Virus record (IMG/VR): IMGVR_UViG_3300017706_000621
Location: 1-26,953 of that record
DNA: 26,953 nucleotides
Source: a virus
Strand: one strand, 5' to 3'
Made by a program: the position numbers and the translations under genes. This document shows positions 21,780 to 26,953 of this stretch, piece after piece. Numbering within the stretch: the stretch's first letter is position 1; each line of letters starts with the position of its first letter. Below the pieces are notes generated by a model. It saw only the letters and a list, made by a program, of their open reading frames with translations. It was not told where the DNA came from and ran no database searches.

Positions 21780-23261
21780 TTATCCTTCATGCGTGTAGCC
21801 TTGTTCAAGCAACGCTAAATGCTGTGCTTCTGATTCTACAATTACACTTTTACCTGTGCGTGGATCTACCATCACGTGTGTTTCAAACTCTTCTGTTGAA
21901 TCCATGTCCGCAAGTATTTCACTTTGCAATTCTGCATCATCAACAGTGAGCGCAACAATTTGTCTTGATATCTCATCTTGGAACATTTGATTGTTAACAC
22001 CTGCACTGCGTGTTTTCATTAACAAGTCTAATTCTAAATGTTCATCTCTCATATCAAATGTTTCTGGATATTCTAAACTAAAGTCTTCTGGCATACCTAA
22101 TGCTTGCCAATCTAACCACATAATCCACATTTGATATTCTGTTTCTTTGAGCGTGTCAGCCATGTCTGATAGCTTTGCATTTAATAACTGACGTTCCGTT
22201 TGTAATGCAACACCACTCATTGGTGATCCTGTTGTTGCCTGTATTGCACTGGTGTGACTCATGCGTTTAATACTTGCAACACTGTTTTCAATTGTTTTTA
22301 ATATACTATCTGTTGTTGATAGACTTGGTGAAAGCAGATAAGGTTTCAATCCTGGATCAACGCTTTCATCTAAATTTAGCACACTACCTGCACCAGCAAC
22401 TGCGTCAGTTGAAGTTGGTTTTACCAGTGTTGGGTGTGAACTAATTCTCAAATGTTGTTCAATTTCACTTAAACAATTGTAGATAAACTTTTGTTGATTT
22501 GAAATATCTGCAACCAAACTTAATCCCACACCTTTTGTGGGTGATTTCATTGGAGCATGAAATACAAAAGGAATATAACCCAATGGATTTTCATGTTCTT
22601 CATAACTTTCAATACTGCGGTAATCACCAGTGTTTGGATCTTTTGTTACTTTGTATTTTTCTACAGTGTCTTTGTGCCAACACGTAAATGTAACACATTC
22701 ATCATTTTCTGATTCTCTTACTTTGATGTATTCAAGTTCCATCTTGCCTGCAACATTACGTTCATAATACCAATCTAAAACGTTTTGTGGTGTATACATT
22801 GCTGCATAAGCACGGATGCCTAATTGAATTGCTTCAGCTTCTGTTTCTACTTTGTATGCAGGTTTGTCTACCAGTATCCACGTTGCACCGTGAACCATTG
22901 AAAGATCATTTGCAGTCTTTAAGAAACTGTCAATGCTTTGTCCTTCTTGGTCTGTGTCATACAACCAAGCATTTACCAATGGATTGTTTATCAATAATCC
23001 AATCTCACGTTTTGGTAATGTGCGGAACAAGAAGCTACGGTAAATGTCTACTGTAGTTTGCACATGGTTATCTAATGGTGTGCTGTTTAATCTCTTTCCA
23101 TACTGGTCACCAGGCGCTTGATTTTCACCAATGTATTGTGTTAAATAACTACCGCTTTTATACAATTCACCACCCACGTATGATTTGTAATGATAGTTGG
23201 CCTGCTTTGCTACATTACTGTAGCTTGGATGGGTTTGTTCTATTTGTTCTAATGTCAACAT
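21780..23261 (-). CDS. Portal protein, 493 aa (DUF4055-like)
   Basis: The protein begins MLTLEQIEQTHPSYSNVAKQ and contains YGKRLNSTPLDNHVQTTVDI, ENPLGYIPFVFHAPMKSPTK, LSEIEQHLRISSHPTLVKPT and SGVALQTERQLLNAKLSDMA, which together match DUF4055-type portals. It lies between TerL and the Mu F-like protein. AAAGGA sits in a 12-bp palindrome, CCTTTATAAAGG, just before the start, which might mask the site. The portal forms the dodecameric DNA channel and head-tail vertex. Confidence 0.85.
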   Translation of the reverse strand: MLTLEQIEQTHPSYSNVAKQANYHYKSYVGGELYKSGSYLTQYIGENQAPGDQYGKRLNSTPLDNHVQTTVDIYRSFLFRTLPKREIGLLINNPLVNAWLYDTDQEGQSIDSFLKTANDLSMVHGATWILVDKPAYKVETEAEAIQLGIRAYAAMYTPQNVLDWYYERNVAGKMELEYIKVRESENDECVTFTCWHKDTVEKYKVTKDPNTGDYRSIESYEEHENPLGYIPFVFHAPMKSPTKGVGLSLVADISNQQKFIYNCLSEIEQHLRISSHPTLVKPTSTDAVAGAGSVLNLDESVDPGLKPYLLSPSLSTTDSILKTIENSVASIKRMSHTSAIQATTGSPMSGVALQTERQLLNAKLSDMADTLKETEYQMWIMWLDWQALGMPEDFSLEYPETFDMRDEHLELDLLMKTRSAGVNNQMFQDEISRQIVALTVDDAELQSEILADMDSTEEFETHVMVDPRTGKSVIVESEAQHLALLEQGYTHEG

Positions 23262-23324
23262 AATTATATTTCCTTTATAAAGGTAGTCATTACAATAATG
23301 ATCAGTTATTGCTGCTATATCAGT

Positions 23325-23332
23325 TATTTATC
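23325..23332 (-). promoter_or_regulatory. GATAAATA motif between TerL and portal genes
   Basis: The minus strand reads ACGGATAAATAACTGATATA, 64 nt before the portal start. AATAACTGAT is repeated 20 bp further. The third intergenic copy of the GATAAATA element in the late block. Confidence 0.35.
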
Positions 23333-23335
23333 CGT

Positions 23336-24568
23336 TTAATAATGTCCAAACAACTGCGGTCCTTTGCCAAGCTCTGGCTGTGGTCTTCTTATAGGGTTTA
23401 TCCAATGCACCAAATATCCTAATGCATCATTCATGTGGTCTAAGTTGCCGCTTTTATCTGGCACTTGTGTTCCTTCTTTGTAAACTTGACTGCTTATACA
23501 TTTGATTAAGTTTCTACATTTAGGGTCCACACTTAATTTAACAGTTCCGTCCGTTGCTTTAAGACTTGCGTTCACTGCCGCTATTCTATCTTTCACTGGT
23601 GGATTGATATTCCTAACTTTAAGTGTGAACCCTGAGTTTCTCAGTATGTGATGGTCTGAAGTATTTGAACTGGTCTTACGTGCTTGACCTGAAGCATCTG
23701 GATACACCCAAATTCTATTGTCAGGGTATCTGTTTATCAGTTCTTCTGCCATTTCAAATGTGTTTGATCCTTCCATACTGATTTCATCTATTACGCTTAT
23801 TTCATTTCCGTTAACTCTACTGATTGCAGCCACTAGCGGACTTACGTTAAAGTCCATTGCCACGTGTAGTATTTCATTCTTCTTAAAGTCTACATCTTGT
23901 TTCTTAATGTGTGTGCCGCTGTCCCAATTGTAGTAAATGCTTCCTGAATATTGTTCAAAGCTGGCTTCATATTCTTGTCTAAAACTTTTCTCATCTAATT
24001 CATTGCGGGCTTGTTCTATTTCTTCTGGCGGAACATTACCACCTTCTAATGTTGTGTATTGAAATGCACTCCAGTTGTCTTGAGCGTGTGCGCCTTGCCA
24101 TAGTTCATATATCCATGAACCTTTGCCTTTTGGTGTTGTGATAAACAATGCATTTCCTTGTTTGTCACTCAACGCTGGTCTACAAACTTCTGTCCACATC
24201 TTTTGATCAATCATTGCCGCTTCATCCATGATCAAATAATTCATACTCACACCACGTAAACTATCTGGGTTGTCTGCTGAACGTAAATAAATCTTTGAAC
24301 CATTGATCAATGTAATACAAAGATCACTTTCATTTATTTTCTTTACCCATCTGCATCTTATGAACTTCTCTTTTAGATCATCCCATATAATTTGTTTGGC
24401 TTGTCTATAACTTGGAAACACTGCAAAGATATTACTATTGGGAAAACGTGCATGCTTGGCAATTTCATGCATTGCAAGAAAGCTCTTCCCCCAACGTCTA
24501 CCAGCAACAACAACTTTGAATCTGTTGCTGTCTTGGCTGACTTCTTTCTGAACTTCACTTAGTGGCAT
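23336..24568 (-). CDS. terL: Terminase large subunit, 410 aa
   Basis: Walker A VAGRRWGKS at 21-29, Walker B YLIMDEAAM at 111-119 (D115, E116), coupling motif ITTPKGKG near 143-150. The nuclease domain has D239 (HVAMDFNVSP), D291 (YPDASG) and D381 (LDHMNDALGY) as likely metal ligands. It pumps DNA into the prohead and cuts it. The start overlaps the 65-aa gene by 14 nt. Length and motifs look complete. Confidence 0.95.
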   Translation of the reverse strand: MPLSEVQKEVSQDSNRFKVVVAGRRWGKSFLAMHEIAKHARFPNSNIFAVFPSYRQAKQIIWDDLKEKFIRCRWVKKINESDLCITLINGSKIYLRSADNPDSLRGVSMNYLIMDEAAMIDQKMWTEVCRPALSDKQGNALFITTPKGKGSWIYELWQGAHAQDNWSAFQYTTLEGGNVPPEEIEQARNELDEKSFRQEYEASFEQYSGSIYYNWDSGTHIKKQDVDFKKNEILHVAMDFNVSPLVAAISRVNGNEISVIDEISMEGSNTFEMAEELINRYPDNRIWVYPDASGQARKTSSNTSDHHILRNSGFTLKVRNINPPVKDRIAAVNASLKATDGTVKLSVDPKCRNLIKCISSQVYKEGTQVPDKSGNLDHMNDALGYLVHWINPIRRPQPELGKGPQLFGHY

Positions 24569-24752
24569 TACAAATTATCTCAATACTTTCTGAATCCATG
24601 TATTCTCCATTACTAAAGAACTGTCTTGTTACTGTTTCTCTTTTTACTTGTCCGCCTTCTACAAATATTGTTTCCAAGCGTTGTGTTTTTATCTTGCCAT
24701 CAGGTTGATCCAGTTTGGTATCCCAATGGTCACTATTAATATGTCTTTTCAT
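24555..24752 (-). CDS. Protein of unknown function, 65 aa, before TerL
   Basis: The protein begins MKRHINSDHWDTKLDQPDGK and looks like a small beta-hairpin protein (RLETIFVEGGQVKRETVTRQ). The ribosome-binding site AGGA is weak. It overlaps TerL by 14 nt, implying translational coupling. Not recognised. Confidence 0.6.
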   Translation of the reverse strand: MKRHINSDHWDTKLDQPDGKIKTQRLETIFVEGGQVKRETVTRQFFSNGEYMDSESIEIICNATK

Positions 24753-24772
24753 TGTGGGGTTTTATCCTATTT

Positions 24773-24814
24773 CTACTTGCCGTATTTCTTCTTGCCTTTT
24801 TTCTTCTTAGCCAT
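24773..24814 (-). CDS. 13-aa lysine-rich peptide MAKKKKGKKKYGK
   Basis: ATG at 24814 follows GGGAGG by 8 nt, one of the strongest binding sites in the window, and starts 1 nt after the stop of the holin-like gene. Nine of 13 residues are Lys or the like-charged pattern K-rich, with a final KYGK. The coupling and binding site argue that it is translated. A DNA/RNA-condensing or membrane-active peptide is conceivable; function unknown. Confidence 0.5.
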   Translation of the reverse strand: MAKKKKGKKKYGK

Positions 24815-24815
24815 T

Positions 24816-25043
24816 TTACAGTCCTCCCTTTATCATTCCTATTACAGTTGATACAACCAGTAGGCCTAATACCCACCATATCCTATCAGACATCTTTTCT
24901 ATGGATTTTGTTTGTTTGCACATATCTTTTTCCAAGTGCGCTAAATGATTATTCTGAATTGTTTCAATTGAATGTTTAATATCTACAATATCTTTTGCAT
25001 TCTGTTCTGTGACTTCTGCCCACTTGTGATCTGCTTTGCTCAT
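24816..25043 (-). CDS. Holin-like membrane protein, 75 aa
   Basis: The protein begins MSKADHKWAEVTEQNAKDIV, has a helical coiled-coil-like stretch at about 10-52, one membrane segment (WVLGLLVVSTVIGMI, about 57-71) and a short KGGL tail. This N-helix plus C-membrane layout is like XhlA/holin-accessory proteins. Located between terminase subunit genes. A role in lysis is inferred from topology only; no endolysin partner lies nearby. Confidence 0.6.
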   Translation of the reverse strand: MSKADHKWAEVTEQNAKDIVDIKHSIETIQNNHLAHLEKDMCKQTKSIEKMSDRIWWVLGLLVVSTVIGMIKGGL

Positions 25044-25061
25044 TTGTGCATTCCTTTTAGT

Positions 25062-25409
25062 TTAGTCTGTCCAAGGTAGAATAGTTCCAGCCTCTTCATC
25101 AAGCGGAGTATCTGTTTGGTTGAGAACATTCTTACCTAGCCAAATCTGCATAGTAACATTATTCTTTTCCATAGCGTTTCTCCACTGTGCTCTGCGTAAT
25201 GCTATCTTGCCTTGGCTTTTGCCTTCATCAATAACATCCCTATAGTTCCTATTTAATGTATCTACACTCACGCCCAAAACGTAGGCTATTTCTTTGATAG
25301 TGCATTGTATTTCACATAGATTGCGTAATACAGCTTTGTCTACTTTAATAGGTGGTCTTCCTTTGACTTTTTCCTGTTTGTCCTCAGTGTTGTCCGCATT
25401 TTCAATCAT
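25062..25409 (-). CDS. terS: Small terminase subunit candidate, 115 aa
   Basis: GRPPIKVDKAVLRNLCEIQC leads into a helix-turn-helix at about 31-60 (TIKEIAYVLGVSVDTLNRNY), then a basic helix (LRRAQWRNAMEKNNVTMQIW) and WLGKNVLNQTD, a phrase frequent in small terminase proteins. AAAGGAG precedes the ATG. It lies three genes before TerL. It should recognise the packaging site. Confidence 0.8.
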   Translation of the reverse strand: MIENADNTEDKQEKVKGRPPIKVDKAVLRNLCEIQCTIKEIAYVLGVSVDTLNRNYRDVIDEGKSQGKIALRRAQWRNAMEKNNVTMQIWLGKNVLNQTDTPLDEEAGTILPWTD

Positions 25410-25424
25410 GGTAGATCTCCTTTA

Positions 25425-26777
25425 TTAAACTATTGTGCCAGTGATGTAACGCCAATCACTTCCGTCATAATATTCTACTCTAGTATCATCCATGTTGTAG
25501 ATTATCATACCTTCAGCTGCAGCAAGAGAATTTCTTTCTGTAGCAGTTAGTCTGGGTGGCATTATTGGCACTTCAAACCTAGCATCAGTTGAATCTATTT
25601 CCAATGCTTTATCTGTGTCTGTGTCTGAGATTTTAGCATGAACCTGAAAGTTCTCACAGTGAGCCTCAAACGGTTTGAATCCATAACCACCATAATTTCC
25701 TAACGGTCCTGGGCTTGGACTACCACTAGCTCCGTTATCACTACTGTTAGCATCATCATAGATTCTTAACTTAAATCCATCCTTGGCACCAAACACATTC
25801 ATTTCCATACCTGGGTTGTTTATGTCATTGTATTCTTTTAGATAGTATATACCATAGTCACCTGCAAAACTTGTAATATTATTTGGACTGTGTATGTTTT
25901 CTGGATCTAGTGTAACAATAAACTTGTCTCTGTTTTGGTTAACATCATCCATCTCACCTATCATGCTGAATACTTTACCATTTGAATCTTCACATAGTAT
26001 CTGTGGTCTGTTGTATCCAGTATCATCTACTTTGATGTTTAATACTGCATCATCTAGTTCTGCATCAGGATCTTCTATGTCCATTCCATCATTGGCTCTA
26101 ATTCTAGGATTGATTGTTAAATCATTATTATTGCCTTCAAATATTGTGTATTTGTTTGATGGGTCACTAGCATCATATGTAAAGCCAGCTATCCAGTGTG
26201 GCTCACTAGCGTCATTGCTTCCACTGCCACCCATAAAGCCACCAGCATAAATGTTTTGTGGAGCGTTGTTTGTATTGGTTGCATCACTTTGAATACTAAA
26301 GTCTATACTTGCGGCTCTTTCTTCAAAGCCAGATACAGCTCCATCACTGCCTAAGTCTCTGGTTATTTCCACGGCTGTTAGCTGAGTATTCAAGCTGTTG
26401 TTTATTCTAGTTGCTTGTATACGGTTATTGTATGTCTGTGTTTCATTAGTTAATCCACTTGAAGTTTCTATCTTTCCACTTAGATCTAAACTTGATGCAT
26501 CTTCAATTGCTGTAATGGCACGTGCATCTGTAAAATATTCATTGGTGCCTTCACTCAGGTCTGAGGTTGATTTTGAACTAAGATCTAAATTAGCACCTGT
26601 TTGTAAATCTACTCTGGCGTCTGCATCTGCATCATCATATTTGTTTGCAAGTATTACTGCGTCTGTTCCGTTTGTTGATGTATATAATTTCTTGTCCGCA
26701 ACATCCATTGCAACTTCATATTGTTCCAGGCTACCTGCTGGTGAACCCGTTCCTCTTTTTAATTTAATAGTTCCCAT
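25425..26777 (-). CDS. Tail fibre/adhesin protein, 450 aa
   Basis: The protein begins MGTIKLKRGTGSPAGSLEQY, the usual N-terminus of marine phage fibres, and then ADARVDLQTGANLDLSS and NEYFTDARA modules shared with the 442-aa fibre. A large middle domain is unlike it, and the C-terminus (PPRLTATERNSL, then EGMIIYNMDDTRVEYYDGSD) is a common fibre end module. The ATG overlaps the stop of the 442-aa gene (TAATG). The pair likely arose by duplication and then diverged in the receptor-contact part. Confidence 0.8.
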   Translation of the reverse strand: MGTIKLKRGTGSPAGSLEQYEVAMDVADKKLYTSTNGTDAVILANKYDDADADARVDLQTGANLDLSSKSTSDLSEGTNEYFTDARAITAIEDASSLDLSGKIETSSGLTNETQTYNNRIQATRINNSLNTQLTAVEITRDLGSDGAVSGFEERAASIDFSIQSDATNTNNAPQNIYAGGFMGGSGSNDASEPHWIAGFTYDASDPSNKYTIFEGNNNDLTINPRIRANDGMDIEDPDAELDDAVLNIKVDDTGYNRPQILCEDSNGKVFSMIGEMDDVNQNRDKFIVTLDPENIHSPNNITSFAGDYGIYYLKEYNDINNPGMEMNVFGAKDGFKLRIYDDANSSDNGASGSPSPGPLGNYGGYGFKPFEAHCENFQVHAKISDTDTDKALEIDSTDARFEVPIMPPRLTATERNSLAAAEGMIIYNMDDTRVEYYDGSDWRYITGTIV

Positions 26778-26953
26778 TAGTAGGTTCCTCCATCTGTTAA
26801 TGCACTCAAGTCTTGACTGTTTCCATTTGAAATAGCAAGGTCTGGTGATGTAAACGTTAGTGTTTGATTATCAGTTTCACTTGTCAAATAACCTGCGTCA
26901 TTTGTAAACATTGAAATGTTTCCTGATTTGTTTGTTAGCGTTTCTGTTGAATC
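26777..26953 (-). CDS. 3' end of the 442-aa fibre gene, reading from the terminal repeat
   Basis: Continuation of the gene that starts at 1275. The codons at 26953-26831 duplicate those at 123-1, then 17 codons (SNGNSQDLSALTDGGTY) and TAA at 26779-26777. Not a separate gene. Confidence 0.85.
   Translation of the reverse strand, partial: DSTETLTNKSGNISMFTNDAGYLTSETDNQTLTFTSPDLAISNGNSQDLSALTDGGTY
26831..26953. repeat. Terminal redundancy, copy 2
   Basis: Identical to bases 1-123; see the first copy. It indicates that the window is one full turn of a circular or circularly permuted genome. Confidence 0.9.

Overview
The window looks like the complete, circularly permuted genome of a small AT-rich tailed phage (siphovirus-like Caudoviricetes). 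Its style resembles uncultured marine phages, judging from the fibre modules, the DUF2163/NlpC/J-like tail tip and the base composition. The host cannot be named. The last 123 bases (26831-26953) repeat the first 123 exactly, and a fibre gene reads in frame across the join, so the unique circle is about 26,830 bp. Every convincing gene is on the minus strand, so the genome is read from high to low coordinates.

Late block, about 22.8 kb, starting near 1.9 kb and running through the join to 5.94 kb. It contains a late-promoter-like region with a structured leader (1.79-1.92 kb), a 40-aa membrane peptide, a 110-aa baseplate-like protein and two paralogous fibre/adhesin genes (1275 through the join to 26777, then 26777-25425). 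Next come the small terminase candidate, a holin-like protein, a 13-aa lysine-rich peptide, a 65-aa unknown and TerL. The head genes follow: portal, Mu-F-like minor head protein, scaffold and major capsid. The neck and tail genes come after: adaptor, tail terminator candidate, tube protein, gp10-like protein, tail chaperone with a programmed -1 frameshift (GGGAAAC), tape measure, a 2002-aa tail protein, DUF2163/gpL-like, NlpC/P60-like and J-like tail-tip proteins, and a small fibre-tip protein. The block ends with a 161-aa helix-turn-helix protein. Most genes are coupled by TAATG or ATGA overlaps.

Accessory or early block (about 1.98-5.95 kb). It is split into small transcription units. Six TTGACA promoters have exactly 17-bp spacers, and intrinsic terminators lie at 1922-1959, 3805-3832 and 5647-5695. 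The units carry about ten small genes of unknown function. They also include two long non-coding intervals behind near-perfect or perfect sigma70 promoters that look like structured RNAs: about 265 nt at 5911-5647, and about 400-540 nt starting near 5139. Two neighbouring genes share an almost identical promoter and leader with a palindrome between -35 and -10.

I recognise no polymerase, primase, helicase, integrase, classical lysogeny repressor or stand-alone endolysin. Replication must rely on the host, a helper or something unrecognised. The most interesting parts are the two RNA candidates, the late-promoter/leader architecture, and the question of how a genome without a recognisable replication gene is copied.
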